The notes beneath the pieces were generated by a model. That model worked only from the letters and a program-made list of their open reading frames with translations, was not told where the DNA came from and ran no database searches. 64,000 bases of DNA from Streptococcus sanguinis (GTDB lineage: Bacteria > Bacillota > Bacilli > Lactobacillales > Streptococcaceae). This document shows, piece by piece, positions 53,799 through 64,000 of this stretch (the first letter of the stretch is position 1; the number at the start of each line of letters is the position of its first letter). The DNA lies in NCBI GenBank assembly GCA_013378335.1, contig CP040556.1, forward strand, positions 372,001 through 436,000, in the 5' to 3' direction. The translations under genes and the position numbers were made by a program.

Positions 53799-55499
53799 AT
53801 GGAGAAAATCAAATTAGAAACTCCTAAGACAGGTTCGGAGCTTGTTTTGGAAACCTTGAAGAGTCTTGGTGTTGATACGATTTTTGGCTATCCTGGCGGA
53901 GCTGTGCTGCCGCTTTATGATGCTATTTATAGTTTTGAAGGCATCCGCCACATTCTAGGTCGTCATGAGCAAGGCTGTGTTCACGAAGCAGAAGGCTATG
54001 CTAAGTCTACTGGGAAAATCGGAGTGGCAGTTGTGACCAGCGGTCCGGGAGCTACCAATGCCATTACCGGAATTGCTGATGCCATGAGTGATAGCGTACC
54101 CCTTTTAGTCTTTACTGGTCAGGTGGCCAAGGCTGGAATCGGTAAAGATGCCTTTCAGGAAGCAGATATTGTCGGCATTACGACCCCTATTACAAAGTAC
54201 AATTACCAGGTTCGGGAGACGGCGGAAATTCCGCGCATCATTACAGAAGCTATTCACATTGCGACGACAGGTCGTCCTGGACCGGTCGTTATTGATTTGC
54301 CTAAGGATGTCTCAGCTCTGGAAACTGACTTTATCTATGACAGCAAGTTGCATCTACCGAGCTATCAGCCGACTATTGAGCCTAATGAATTGCAGATTAA
54401 GAAGATTATCAAGCAGATTTCTAAGGCTAAAAAGCCGGTCCTTCTTTCAGGAGGCGGTATTAGTTATGCCGGGGCAGCAGCAGAGCTGGTTGCTTTGGCG
54501 GAGCGGTATCAGATTCCAGTAGTCACTACCTTGTTGGGTCAGGGAACCATTGCGACAGACCATCCTTTGTTCTTAGGTATGGGTGGAATGCACGGTTCTT
54601 TTGCGGCCAATATTGCCATGACTGAGGCTGACTTTATGATTAGTATCGGCTGCCGCTTTGATGACCGTCTGACCGGTAATCCGAAAACCTTTGCTAAGAA
54701 CGCTAAAGTAGCACATATTGATATCGATCCAGCAGAAATTGGAAAGATTATCAGTGTAGACATCCCTATCGTAGGGGATGCGAAGAAAGCCCTGCAGATG
54801 CTGCTCAATGAAGAGCAAGTGCATAACAATACCAGTCAGTGGATTGAAAAAGTAACCCGGGACAAGGAGCGGGTCCGCTCGTATGATAAAAAAGAACGTG
54901 TTGTCCAGCCTCAGGCTGTTATTGAGCGTGTGGGCGAGCTGACCGAGGGTGATGCCATCGTCGTAACAGACGTCGGCCAGCATCAAATGTGGACAGCCCA
55001 ATATTATCCTTATAAAAGCGAGCGCCAACTGGTAACATCTGGCGGTCTGGGAACCATGGGCTTCGGTGTGCCTGCAGCGATTGGGGCCAAGATTGCCAAT
55101 CCGGATAAGGAAGTCGTGCTCTTTGTCGGAGACGGTGGTTATCAGATGACCAACCAAGAGATGGCTATTCTCAATATCTATAAGATTCCGATTAAGGTCA
55201 TCATGCTCAATAATCATTCATTAGGCATGGTGCGCCAGTGGCAGGAAGCTTTCTATGATGGTCGTACCTCTGAGTCAGTCTTTGATACTTTGCCAGATTT
55301 CCAGCTCATGGCTCAGGCCTATGGTGTTAAAGCCTATAAATTTGACAATCCGGATACCATTGTTCAGGATTTGGAAGTCCTGAAGGAAGATATACCAATG
55401 TTTATCGAGGTAGATATCTCTCGCAAGGAGCACGTTCTTCCGATGGTGCCGGCTGGCAAGAGCAATCATGAGATGTTGGGGGTGAAGTTCCATGCGTAG
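53799..55499 (+). CDS. ilvB: Acetolactate synthase, large (catalytic) subunit
   Basis: 566 residues from ATG 53799 behind aggggaag. A three-domain ThDP enzyme: catalytic Glu in GRHEQGCVHEAEGYA, GPGATNAITG, a central FAD-binding domain and the ThDP motif VGDGGYQMTNQEMAILNIYKIPIKVIMLNN. First committed step to valine, leucine and isoleucine. It overlaps ilvN by 8 bases. Repressed by CodY by prediction. Confidence 0.97.
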   Translation: MEKIKLETPKTGSELVLETLKSLGVDTIFGYPGGAVLPLYDAIYSFEGIRHILGRHEQGCVHEAEGYAKSTGKIGVAVVTSGPGATNAITGIADAMSDSVPLLVFTGQVAKAGIGKDAFQEADIVGITTPITKYNYQVRETAEIPRIITEAIHIATTGRPGPVVIDLPKDVSALETDFIYDSKLHLPSYQPTIEPNELQIKKIIKQISKAKKPVLLSGGGISYAGAAAELVALAERYQIPVVTTLLGQGTIATDHPLFLGMGGMHGSFAANIAMTEADFMISIGCRFDDRLTGNPKTFAKNAKVAHIDIDPAEIGKIISVDIPIVGDAKKALQMLLNEEQVHNNTSQWIEKVTRDKERVRSYDKKERVVQPQAVIERVGELTEGDAIVVTDVGQHQMWTAQYYPYKSERQLVTSGGLGTMGFGVPAAIGAKIANPDKEVVLFVGDGGYQMTNQEMAILNIYKIPIKVIMLNNHSLGMVRQWQEAFYDGRTSESVFDTLPDFQLMAQAYGVKAYKFDNPDTIVQDLEVLKEDIPMFIEVDISRKEHVLPMVPAGKSNHEMLGVKFHA

Positions 55500-55968
55500 A
55501 ATGTTGACAGCTAAACTCCAAAACCGTTCGGGTGTCCTGAATCGTTTCACGGGTGTTCTTTCTAGACGTCAGGTTAATATTGAGAGTATCTCAGTCGGAA
55601 CGACGGAAAATCCGGAAGTATCCCGTATCACCATCATCATTGATGTGGCTTCATTGGCAGAGGTCGAGCAGATTATCAAGCAGCTCAATCGTCAGATTGA
55701 TGTGATTCGGGTTCGAGATATCACGGACCGCCCTCACTTGGAGCGTGAAGTGATTCTGGTTAAGGTCTCGGCTCCAGCTGATAAGCGGGCAGAGATTCTG
55801 TCTATTATCCAGCCATTCCGGGCGACAGTTGTGGATGTAGCACCTAGCTCTATTACCGTTCAGATGACTGGTGATGCGGAGAAGAGCGAGGCTCTGCTTC
55901 GGGTCATCCGCCCATATGGTATTAAAAATATTGCTCGGACTGGAGCAACAGGCTTTACCCGAGATTAA
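55492..55968 (+). CDS. ilvN: Acetolactate synthase, small (regulatory) subunit
   Basis: 158 residues from ATG 55492 with gggggtg upstream. An N-terminal ACT domain (LTAKLQNRSGVLNRFTGVLSRRQVNIESISVG) gives valine feedback, and a C-terminal ACT-like domain (REVILVKVSAPADKRAEI, VVDVAPSSITVQMTGD) activates IlvB. Translationally coupled to ilvB. Confidence 0.97.
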   Translation: MRRMLTAKLQNRSGVLNRFTGVLSRRQVNIESISVGTTENPEVSRITIIIDVASLAEVEQIIKQLNRQIDVIRVRDITDRPHLEREVILVKVSAPADKRAEILSIIQPFRATVVDVAPSSITVQMTGDAEKSEALLRVIRPYGIKNIARTGATGFTRD

Positions 55969-56002
55969 ATCAAACATTTAATTTGTTAAAACCGCCTAAT
56001 AG

Positions 56003-57055
<1,053 letters not shown>

Positions 57056-57078
57056 GATAAAGAGCAGATAAGACATTA

Positions 57079-57112
57079 GGGGTTGGAATGCGAATTCCCA
57101 GCCCCTTGTTTT
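57079..57112 (+). terminator. Hairpin between ilvC and ilvA
   Basis: ggggttgg-aat and aattcccagcccc pair almost fully, followed by ttgtttt. Probably partial termination inside the ilv cluster. Confidence 0.7.
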
Positions 57113-57154
57113 GCTTGATAGAGAATAAACTGGAAAGACAGGGAAGGAAGAAAC

Positions 57155-58405
57155 ATGCTCAGAGCAAAAGATATCACGCATGCTCATAAAGTGTTAAAAG
57201 ATGTGGTTGTCAATACACCGCTTGACTACGATCACTATTTGTCAGAGAAGTATCAGGCTAAAATTTACCTGAAGAAAGAAAATATGCAGCGGGTGCGCTC
57301 TTTTAAACTCCGCGGGGCTTATTACGCTATTTCTCAACTTAGCGAAGAGGAGCGCCAGCGTGGGGTTGTCTGTGCTTCTGCGGGCAATCACGCCCAAGGA
57401 GTGGCCTATACATGTAAGGAAATGAAAATTCCAGCAACCATTTTTATGCCAATCACGACCCCTCAGCAGAAGATTGGTCAGGTTCGCTTCTTTGGCGGTG
57501 AGTTTGTAGACATCAAGCTGGTTGGAGATACCTTTGATGCTTCGGCCAAGGCAGCGCTTGACTATACTAAATCTGAAAACCGCACCTTTATCGATCCTTT
57601 TGATAATGAAGATGTCCAAGCAGGTCAAGGGACTGTAGCCTATGAAATCTTAGATGAGGCTAAGAGAGAAGCTATTACTTTTGACGCAGTTTTGGTACCA
57701 GTTGGCGGCGGCGGCCTGATATCAGGAGTCTCAACCTATATCAAAGAAAGTCAGCCAACTATTGAAGTTATTGGTGTGGAAGCCAACGGTGCCCGCAGTA
57801 TGAAAGCAGCCTTTGAAGCAGGTGGTCCAGTCAAGCTTAAAGAAATCGATAAATTTGCGGACGGTATCGCAGTCCAGAAAGTCGGTGCATCAACCTATGA
57901 GGTCACACAAAAGAATGTTCAAAATCTTATCGGTGTAGACGAAGGGCTTATTTCAGAGACCATCATTGACCTATACTCTAAGCAAGGGATTGTCGCAGAG
58001 CCAGCTGGTGCTGCCAGTGTCGCAGCTTTGGAAGTCCTGAGCGAGTTTATCAAGGGGAAGACTATCTGCTGCATTATCTCAGGTGGGAATAATGACATCA
58101 ACCGCATGCCAGAGATGGAAGAGCGAGCGCTTATTTATGATGGTATCAAGCACTATTTCGTAGTTAACTTCCCGCAGCGTCCTGGTGCCCTGCGTGAGTT
58201 TGTGAATGATATTTTAGGGCCTAATGACGACATCACTCGTTTTGAATATATCAAACGGGCAAGCAAGGGAACGGGTCCGGTTCTCATTGGTATAGCTCTG
58301 GCAGATAAGCATGATTATGCTTCTTTGATTAACCGTGTTGAGCAGTTCGATCCCTCCTTTATCAATCTGAACGGAAATGAAACACTCTACAATATGCTTG
58401 TCTAA
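57155..58405 (+). CDS. ilvA: Threonine ammonia-lyase (biosynthetic)
   Basis: 416 residues from ATG 57155 behind ggaagg. PLP lysine in VRSFKLRGAYYAIS, phosphate-binding loop PVGGGGLISG, SGGNNDINRM, and a short C-terminal ACT-like regulatory region (YFVVNFPQRPGALREFVNDIL). With about 416 residues it has one ACT-like domain, shorter than the 510-residue enterobacterial form. Makes 2-oxobutanoate for isoleucine. Confidence 0.95.
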   Translation: MLRAKDITHAHKVLKDVVVNTPLDYDHYLSEKYQAKIYLKKENMQRVRSFKLRGAYYAISQLSEEERQRGVVCASAGNHAQGVAYTCKEMKIPATIFMPITTPQQKIGQVRFFGGEFVDIKLVGDTFDASAKAALDYTKSENRTFIDPFDNEDVQAGQGTVAYEILDEAKREAITFDAVLVPVGGGGLISGVSTYIKESQPTIEVIGVEANGARSMKAAFEAGGPVKLKEIDKFADGIAVQKVGASTYEVTQKNVQNLIGVDEGLISETIIDLYSKQGIVAEPAGAASVAALEVLSEFIKGKTICCIISGGNNDINRMPEMEERALIYDGIKHYFVVNFPQRPGALREFVNDILGPNDDITRFEYIKRASKGTGPVLIGIALADKHDYASLINRVEQFDPSFINLNGNETLYNMLV

Positions 58406-58442
58406 TTCTAAAGATATTTTAGCCTAATTTGTATGCTTTCGT

Positions 58443-58471
58443 TTGAAACTACAAATTAAATATGTTAGAAT
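58443..58471 (+). promoter_or_regulatory. Promoter of the SPFH gene
   Basis: TTGAAA at 58443, a 17-base gap and an extended -10 TGtTAGAAT ending at 58471. Confidence 0.7.
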
Positions 58472-58500
58472 ATACTATAGTGAATCAAGGAGGCTTGAAC

Positions 58501-59394
58501 ATGTTTTTTATTCCATTTTTCTTTATCATATTGATCATAATCTTTGTATTCTTGATGCTTAGTGCAGTCTATGTGGTTCGTCAGCAATCTGTGGCAATCA
58601 TTGAGCGTTTTGGACGCTATCACAAAACTAGCAGCAGCGGTATCAATTTCCGTCTTCCTTTAGGGATTGACAAGATAGCGGCTCGCGTTCAGCTGCGTTT
58701 GCTGCAGAGCGAGATTATCGTTGAGACTAAGACGCAGGATAATGTTTTCGTAACCATGAATGTTGCGACCCAGTATCGTGTAAATGAGAACAACGTAATT
58801 GACGCTTATTACAAACTTATGCGTCCTGAAGCACAGATTAAGTCCTATATTGAAGATGCCCTTCGTTCTTCCGTTCCAAAACTGACCTTGGATGAGCTCT
58901 TTGAAAAGAAGGACGAAATTGCCCTAGAAGTCCAAAAGCAAGTGGCAGAAGAAATGTCGACCTATGGCTATATCATTGTCAAAACTCTGATTACCAAGGT
59001 TGAGCCGGACGCTGAAGTTAAACAGTCCATGAACGAAATCAATGCGGCGCAACGCAAGCGTGTGGCTGCTCAGGAATTGGCTGAAGCGGATAAGATTAAG
59101 ATTGTGACGGCTGCCTCTGCGGAGGCCGAGAAAGACCGTCTCCACGGGGTTGGTATTGCCGAGCAGCGGAAGGCCATTGTGGATGGTTTGGCAGACTCTA
59201 TCAAGGAATTGAAGGGAGCCAATATTGAGTTGACAGAAGAGCAGATTATGTCTATTCTTTTGACCAACCAGTACCTGGATACACTGAATAATTTTGCAGA
59301 TAGTTCGGGTAATAATACCATCTTCCTTCCAGCAAATCCAGAAGGAGTCGAAAGTATTCGGACTCAGATACTTTCAGCCCTCAAAGCTAAGTAA
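58501..59394 (+). CDS. SPFH/band 7 (stomatin-like) membrane protein
   Basis: 297 residues from ATG 58501 behind a perfect aaggagg; an upstream start at 58462 overlaps the promoter. One N-terminal membrane span (FFIPFFFIILIIIFVFLMLSAV), then the SPFH domain (VVRQQSVAIIERFGRYHKTSSSG, VFVTMNVATQYRV) and an Ala/Glu-rich coiled coil. Such proteins form membrane rings and help organise membrane protease or lipid microdomains. No NfeD partner is encoded next to it. Confidence 0.9.
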   Translation: MFFIPFFFIILIIIFVFLMLSAVYVVRQQSVAIIERFGRYHKTSSSGINFRLPLGIDKIAARVQLRLLQSEIIVETKTQDNVFVTMNVATQYRVNENNVIDAYYKLMRPEAQIKSYIEDALRSSVPKLTLDELFEKKDEIALEVQKQVAEEMSTYGYIIVKTLITKVEPDAEVKQSMNEINAAQRKRVAAQELAEADKIKIVTAASAEAEKDRLHGVGIAEQRKAIVDGLADSIKELKGANIELTEEQIMSILLTNQYLDTLNNFADSSGNNTIFLPANPEGVESIRTQILSALKAK

Positions 59395-59440
59395 AGAAAA
59401 TTCAGAATTATTTAATTTGTTCGAATTTGGTTTGTTTAAG

Positions 59441-59469
59441 TTGACAAACTGTATAAAAACAATTATAGT
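59441..59469 (+). promoter_or_regulatory. Promoter of the small HTH-like gene
   Basis: TTGACA at 59441 and TATAGT at 59464 with a 17-base gap. Confidence 0.75.
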
Positions 59470-59502
59470 AGTTGATGTAGCTAGAATAGAGAGGAGTAAG
59501 AA

Positions 59503-59718
59503 ATGGCTAAATCTAATTTCGAGAAAGTAGAATCTGTTGTTAGTTGGGTACGTGATAAGAAGATCACCGGTTACCGTATTAGTAAAGAAACAAACGCACG
59601 TGAAATGTCTATCATTGCTCTTGCTCAAGGACGTGCAAAAGTGAAAAATATCTCTTTTGAAACAGCTCTTGGCTTGATTGATTTCTACGACAAAAACCAT
59701 GAAAAATTTGAAGACTAA
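59503..59718 (+). CDS. Small HTH-like conserved protein
   Basis: 71 residues from ATG 59503 behind gaggag. A compact helical protein: VVSWVRDKKITGYRISKETNAREMSIIALAQGRAKVKNISFETALGLIDFYD reads like a Cro/XRE-type helix-turn-helix (TGYRISKETN as first turn) without a further domain. It has its own strong promoter and terminator. Possibly a small DNA-binding regulator; function not recognised. Confidence 0.75.
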   Translation: MAKSNFEKVESVVSWVRDKKITGYRISKETNAREMSIIALAQGRAKVKNISFETALGLIDFYDKNHEKFED

Positions 59719-59753
59719 ACTTCAAAATCGTGCAACTATATTGCTCATTAAAT

Positions 59754-59791
59754 AAAAAAAGGAATCTGGATTTAGTCCCAGATTCCTTTTT
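59754..59791. terminator. Bidirectional terminator between convergent genes
   Basis: ggaatctgg and ccagattcc form a perfect stem with an eight-base loop, flanked by a run of As on the left and Ts on the right. It serves the small HTH gene (+) and the glutamine transporter operon (-). Confidence 0.92.
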
Positions 59792-59812
59792 GCTTTTGAA
59801 AATAGAAGTAAT

Positions 59813-60553
59813 TTAGCTGAGGAAACGTTGCAAGAATTCTTTGGTTCTTTCTTCTTTTGGATTGGTGAAGATATCCTGCGGGCTGCCAGATTCAGCAATG
59901 ACGCCCTTGTCCATAAAGATGACACGGCTGGAGACATCACGGGCAAATTCCATTTCGTGGGTCACGACAATCATTGTTAGCCCTTCCTGAGCCAGTTCTT
60001 TCATGATCTTCAGAACTTCACCAACCATTTCAGGGTCGAGAGCTGAAGTAGGCTCGTCAAAGAGGATAGCATCAGGATTCATAGAGAGGGCGCGGGCAAT
60101 AGCGACTCGCTGCTTCTGACCGCCTGAGAGTTGCTTAGGCTTGGCCTGCCAGTACTGCTCGCCCATTCCAACCTTGTTGAGGTTTTCTTTGGCAATTTTC
60201 TCGGCTTCTGATCTTTCTTTTTTCAGGACCGTTGTCTGAGCGACGATGGTATTTTCCAGGACATTAAGATTTTCAAAGAGATTGAAAGACTGAAAGACCA
60301 TGCCTAGCTTTTCACGGTAATGGGTCAGGTCATAGTTCTCCGCCAAGACATTCTTGCCGCGGTAGAAAATCTGTCCGCCGGTTGGTGTTTCCAGAAGGTT
60401 AATGGAGCGCAGGAAGGTTGACTTTCCGCTGCCAGAGCTGCCAATGATGGAAATCACTTCTCCCTTATGAACGGTGAGGGAGATGTCCTTGAGGACTTCG
60501 TTTTCACCGTAGGACTTTTTGAGGTTTTTAATTTCTAAAATGGTTTCTGTCAT
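59813..60553 (-). CDS. glnQ: Polar amino acid (glutamine-type) ABC transporter ATPase
   Basis: 246 residues. Walker [13 protein letters not shown], signature [15 protein letters not shown], Walker [14 protein letters not shown] and switch H ([10 protein letters not shown]), plus the polar amino acid family's short end (EFLQRFL). The start codon ATG overlaps the upstream permease stop by 4 bases, so the two are coupled. Partner of the fused binding-protein/permease. Confidence 0.93.
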   Translation of the reverse strand: MTETILEIKNLKKSYGENEVLKDISLTVHKGEVISIIGSSGSGKSTFLRSINLLETPTGGQIFYRGKNVLAENYDLTHYREKLGMVFQSFNLFENLNVLENTIVAQTTVLKKERSEAEKIAKENLNKVGMGEQYWQAKPKQLSGGQKQRVAIARALSMNPDAILFDEPTSALDPEMVGEVLKIMKELAQEGLTMIVVTHEMEFARDVSSRVIFMDKGVIAESGSPQDIFTNPKEERTKEFLQRFLS

Positions 60554-62115
60554 GATTTCACTTCTCCTGTCTGCATTTGATTGGCACCTGTCGTGTAGTT
60601 GTCTGTGTCGAAGCGTTTTTCAACATAGCGCAGGATGCGTGTCACGCTGAATGTCAGGACAAAGTAGATTACAGCGATGATGGTAAAGGTTTGGAAATAT
60701 TGGTAGGTCTGGGTAGCGATGGTATTTCCGGAGAAATAAAGCTCAACTACTGAGATAACGTTCAACACGGATGTATCCTTGATGTTGATGACAAATTCGT
60801 TACCAGTTGCGGGCAGAATATTGCGGACGACCTGAGGCAGAACAATCTTGCGCATGGTTTGGCCATGTGTCATACCCAGTGCCGTCGCGGCCTCGAATTG
60901 CCCCTTATCAACAGCAAAGATACCGCCGCGGACAATCTCGCTCATATAAGCTCCCGTATTGATGGAGACGATAAAAATGGCAGCGATAGTCCGGTCAATA
61001 GAAATTCCGAATGCCTGAGCAGTTCCGTAGTAGATAACCATGGACTGAACAATCATTGGAGTTCCGCGGAAAATCTCAATATAGACATTTAAGAACCAGC
61101 CGAAGATTTTTTGCAGTGATGCTAATAATTTATTCTTAGAAGCCGGTGCCGTCCGATAAACGCCAATCAGCAGTCCGATGATGAGACCTGTGATGGTCCC
61201 TGTAATCGAAATGAGTAGAGTCAAACCAGCTCCGCGTAGGAATTGAGGCCAGTTCTCAGCAAGAATCTTAGTAACTTGGCTGAAGAATGATTCATCAGCT
61301 GTTTCACTATCCGTATCAACAGGCTGTTTCTGAATCATCTCATCCATCAGCTTGACTTGGTCATTAGTAGTAATCTTAGCGATAGCACTATTGACCTGCT
61401 CGATACGGTCGTCATCCTTGCGCATCCCAATGGCAATGGAAGCATCCTCTTCACCGACTTCAAAACCTTTCTCAAATTGAATCATTTTGAAGTTGGAGTT
61501 GGCAGCTTCTGCAGTTAAGGCTTCTGGCCGCTCAGAGATATAGCCATCAATAACTCCAGATTCCAAGGCTTGGCGCATCTGAGCAAAATCGCCCATAGCT
61601 GTTTCTTTTTTGGCGCCAGGCAGCTGGTCAATGAGATTGTAGAGGTAAACTCCTTGCTGGGAGGTGATTTTAGCGTCTTTGAAGTCTTCTAGAGTCTTAG
61701 CGGATGCATATTTTCCATCTTTACGAACTAGGAGAACTGGCTCGCTGGTGTAGTAACTGTTGGAAAAGGCGATTTCCTTTTTCCGCTCGGCAGTCGGACT
61801 CATACCAGCAATAATCATATCAATCTTGCCAGAGGTCAGAGCAGGAATTAAGCCGTTCCAAGAAGTCTTGACAACCAGAGGTTCCTTGCCCATCTCTTGA
61901 GCAATTTTTTTGGCAATCTGCACATCGTATCCGTTGGCATATTGGTTGGTGCCTTCGATTTTTACAGCACCGTTGGAATCATCATCCTGAGTCCAGTTGA
62001 AGGGAGCGTAGGCTGCCTCCATACCGATTCTCAGATAATCATCGGCCTGGATAATTTGGACCGTTCCTAAGGTGACCAGGAGGGCTGTAAATAGAGTGAG
62101 TAATAATTTCTTCAT
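60550..62115 (-). CDS. glnP: Glutamine-type ABC transporter, fused substrate-binding protein and permease
   Basis: 521 residues. Signal peptide ([24 protein letters not shown]), one SBP-bac-3 domain (about 25-270: [49 protein letters not shown]) and then a His/Glu/Gln-type permease domain (about 290-505: [62 protein letters not shown]). The single binding domain differs from lactococcal GlnP, which has two. Start behind caggag. Confidence 0.92.
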   Translation of the reverse strand: MKKLLLTLFTALLVTLGTVQIIQADDYLRIGMEAAYAPFNWTQDDDSNGAVKIEGTNQYANGYDVQIAKKIAQEMGKEPLVVKTSWNGLIPALTSGKIDMIIAGMSPTAERKKEIAFSNSYYTSEPVLLVRKDGKYASAKTLEDFKDAKITSQQGVYLYNLIDQLPGAKKETAMGDFAQMRQALESGVIDGYISERPEALTAEAANSNFKMIQFEKGFEVGEEDASIAIGMRKDDDRIEQVNSAIAKITTNDQVKLMDEMIQKQPVDTDSETADESFFSQVTKILAENWPQFLRGAGLTLLISITGTITGLIIGLLIGVYRTAPASKNKLLASLQKIFGWFLNVYIEIFRGTPMIVQSMVIYYGTAQAFGISIDRTIAAIFIVSINTGAYMSEIVRGGIFAVDKGQFEAATALGMTHGQTMRKIVLPQVVRNILPATGNEFVINIKDTSVLNVISVVELYFSGNTIATQTYQYFQTFTIIAVIYFVLTFSVTRILRYVEKRFDTDNYTTGANQMQTGEVKS

Positions 62116-62150
62116 GGGTTTCTCCTGCTTATCTAATAATAGTTCTTCCT

Positions 62151-62179
62151 ATTCTATCGAAAATTGCGGCTCTTTTCAA
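62151..62179 (-). promoter_or_regulatory. Promoter of the glutamine-type transporter operon
   Basis: On the minus strand TTGAAA (62179-62174) and TAGAAT (62156-62151) are 17 bases apart, 36 bases before the start codon. Confidence 0.7.
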
Positions 62180-62206
62180 TCCTAGTAAGCCCTTACTTGA
62201 TAAAAA

Positions 62207-62215
62207 TGATATAAT
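62207..62215 (+). promoter_or_regulatory. Extended -10 promoter of the DUF2207 gene
   Basis: TGaTATAAT, with no clear -35, 31 bases before the start codon. It is divergent from the transporter promoter about 30 bases away. Confidence 0.6.
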
Positions 62216-62246
62216 AGAGCAAAGTATCTGTAAAGAGAGGTTGAAT

Positions 62247-64000
62247 ATGAAGCGATATTTTTATCTTCTGTTAGTTTTATTTTCCTGCCTTTGTTTTGGT
62301 CGGGTTGTCTCGGCTCTTGACTATGATATTGAATCCTATCAAGGCGATCTGGCCTTGCGTGAGGACAATACAGCTACCTACACAGAGAAAGTGACCTACA
62401 AGTTTAATGACGACTATAATGGTCAGATTGTTTCGCTGGGCTCGGCTGGCAAGATGCCCAAGGGTTTTGCCATTGATGGAAATCCAGCGGTCTCGATTAT
62501 GACAAATGGTGAGCCAGATCTGGATATTAATCCCCAAGTCAAAGACTTAGGCGACGGCTATGAAGTCAAAATCTATAATTCAGGAAACGATGGTGACAGA
62601 GTTGTTGTCACTGTGACCTGGCAGTTGAGAAATCTCCTTTTTCTTCACAGGGATATTGCTGAGCTCAACTGGACTCCTATCAGCGACTGGGACCAGGGGA
62701 TAGGAGAGGTCGTTTTGACGGTTTCTGGCTTGAGCAATCCAGATAAGAGCGAACTCTTTGCTCATAGTGGCTACTTTGGTACCCAGCCTTTCGTGGATAA
62801 GGATGGCACCGACTATCTGGTCAAAATCAATGGAATTGGCTCGGGCGATAATGTTGAGCTCCACGGTTATTGGGATCGACAAGCGGTCTCTCTGGTATCA
62901 GAGAATGAAGACGAGAGCGACTACTTGCCAACCTTTAAAGCTCAAGAAGAAAAGATTGCCCGCAGGACGGTCTTTTATCGGCAGCTAGGAGAGATTTATA
63001 TGCCCTTGCTGCTCTTATGTGCCATCCTTGTAGCGGTTATTCTTTATTTTGTCTTTGCCCAGAAGATCAAGCCTAAGCAGTCTTATCCCAAGAATGCCCG
63101 TCTATATGAGGCTCCTCAGGACTTGGCTCCTCTTGTCTTGGCGGAAAATATTTACGCAGTAGACATGGAAGATGTCAACCCAACTAGGGGCGGCAAGGCT
63201 GTGCTGAACTTTGAAAACATGGTTCAGGCGACTTTATTAGACCTGCTGGATAGGGGCAATCTCCTCCTGCAGGGAGATGCTGAAAATCCTGTTCTGCAAA
63301 TAGCGACCTATGATGGGTTAGCGGACTTTGAGAGACGTTTTCTGGGCATGGCTTTTAACAAGCAATCCCAGGCCAGGGTGAAAGATCTCTTTTCAGCCTA
63401 TCAAATTTCAGAAGATATTTATAAGCACAAGTCTTCTGCGGATGAGTCCTATATCCGTAACATCGGTAGCAATATCAAGTCCTTATTTACTAACAGTTTG
63501 CGCTCCTTATCTAAAGAAGTGCGCTCTGAAGGCAAGCGTTTGAGTCTCTTTGGTCACTACCGGCCTCTTAAAGTTCAGGAAAAGAGATTGCTGATTACTG
63601 CCATTATTCTAGCTAGTGCTGCTTTGCTGTTTTCTCTTGGATTTTTATTTGTCTACTTAGGCGCTTTTGGCGGCTTTATCTGGTATTATATTCCTTTGGC
63701 GCTGGTGAGTCTTATCTTGATTTTGATTTTTGCTGGTAAGGCACAGCTTTATTGGCGAGATGGCGTCCTGAATGACGAAGGCGCGCACGACTTCTATCTG
63801 TGGCGAAGTTTTTCTAATATGCTGCGAGATATTGCCCATCTGGACAATACAGAAATCGAAGGTATTATCCTGTGGAACCGTCTCTTGGTCTATGCGACCC
63901 TCTTTGGCTATGCAGATCGTGTCAGCCGTGTCATGGCTCTGCGTCAGATTCACTTGGAAAATCCATCTATGGATAGCTATGTTCAGGCCAACCTGCACTA
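62247..64000 (+). CDS. DUF2207 membrane protein, 3' end beyond window
   Basis: At least 584 codons from ATG 62247 behind agagagg, with no stop before the window end. A signal peptide (KRYFYLLLVLFSCLCFGRVVSA) is followed by an extracellular DUF2207 domain (about 24-240: DIESYQGDLALREDNTATYTEKVTYKF), a membrane span near 250, a cytosolic region with YPKNARLYEAPQDLAPLVLAENIY, and two spans near 450-495. This is the usual DUF2207 plan. Function unknown; an envelope role is likely. The C-terminal Gly/Ser-rich end common in this family is outside the window. Confidence 0.85.
   Translation, partial: MKRYFYLLLVLFSCLCFGRVVSALDYDIESYQGDLALREDNTATYTEKVTYKFNDDYNGQIVSLGSAGKMPKGFAIDGNPAVSIMTNGEPDLDINPQVKDLGDGYEVKIYNSGNDGDRVVVTVTWQLRNLLFLHRDIAELNWTPISDWDQGIGEVVLTVSGLSNPDKSELFAHSGYFGTQPFVDKDGTDYLVKINGIGSGDNVELHGYWDRQAVSLVSENEDESDYLPTFKAQEEKIARRTVFYRQLGEIYMPLLLLCAILVAVILYFVFAQKIKPKQSYPKNARLYEAPQDLAPLVLAENIYAVDMEDVNPTRGGKAVLNFENMVQATLLDLLDRGNLLLQGDAENPVLQIATYDGLADFERRFLGMAFNKQSQARVKDLFSAYQISEDIYKHKSSADESYIRNIGSNIKSLFTNSLRSLSKEVRSEGKRLSLFGHYRPLKVQEKRLLITAIILASAALLFSLGFLFVYLGAFGGFIWYYIPLALVSLILILIFAGKAQLYWRDGVLNDEGAHDFYLWRSFSNMLRDIAHLDNTEIEGIILWNRLLVYATLFGYADRVSRVMALRQIHLENPSMDSYVQANLH

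Noticed and set aside
54573-55217. Antisense open frame of 214 codons opposite ilvB
   Set aside because: Same reason: no start signal and no protein-like features.

Overview
The window is chromosomal DNA of a low-GC Gram-positive coccus, most likely a Streptococcus of the sanguinis/gordonii/mitis cluster. The signs are CIRCE-controlled hrcA-grpE-dnaK-dnaJ, an RNA polymerase delta subunit, an LPXTG-anchored fructan hydrolase, an IgA1-protease-like M26 zinc metalloprotease with an N-terminal LPXTG, FakA/Asp23 next to rpmB, and streptococcal lipoproteins. No rRNA, prophage or CRISPR array is seen. Two tRNA genes (Leu-AAG, Thr-CGU) are present. Species assignment is inference.

Layout. 1-2002: end of a sodium:dicarboxylate symporter and an ATP-grasp ligase. 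2281-6504: cell-wall fructanase fruA. 6569-7677: a decayed IS3-family element. 7692-11964: an AT-rich polymorphic-toxin-like locus of three tandem units (lipoprotein plus lipase) followed by two small helical proteins. It resembles a type VIIb secretion lipase island of the TslA/TlaA/TlaB/immunity-lipoprotein kind. Unit 1 is dead, unit 2 keeps its lipoprotein but has a truncated lipase, and unit 3 has a full lipase broken by one homopolymer frameshift. 12476-17524: ACT/UPF0210 pair, a membrane protein, two tandem histidine phosphatases and a VanY-like carboxypeptidase. 17675-20246: PadR-DUF2812(frameshifted)-ABC exporter. 20268-26398: heat-shock cluster with two CIRCE elements and two unusual passengers (a zinc ribbon between grpE and dnaK, a DJ-1-like protein between dnaK and dnaJ). 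26717-32530: giant Zmp protease. 32787-35335: truA-kinase-ECF S component-DUF436. 35415-40091: tig, rpoE, a B3/B4 protein and pyrG with its attenuator.

40162-45293: effector-binding-like protein, tRNA-Leu, fba, a three-gene ABC-2 transporter, a GNAT and tRNA-Thr. 45389-46599: LytTR regulator plus LiaF-like membrane protein behind a LytTR-type direct repeat. 46726-49800: rpmB, asp23-like, fakA, lipoprotein. 50026-53538: ABC transporter and DesK/NarL-type two-component operon. 53718-58405: ilvBN-ilvC-ilvA with a CodY box. 58501-62115: SPFH protein, small HTH-like protein, glutamine-type ABC transporter on the minus strand. 62247-end: DUF2207 membrane protein running off the window.

Main points for follow-up: (i) the type VII lipase/immunity array; (ii) a composite palindromic operator shared, at the same distance from the -10, by fruA and the ABC/two-component operon; (iii) a LytTR direct-repeat box upstream of the LytTR/LiaF-like pair; (iv) a GGGC-start pyrG attenuator; (v) three separate homopolymer frameshifts in accessory genes; (vi) an IS-end hairpin that would bury the transposase Shine-Dalgarno in read-through transcripts.
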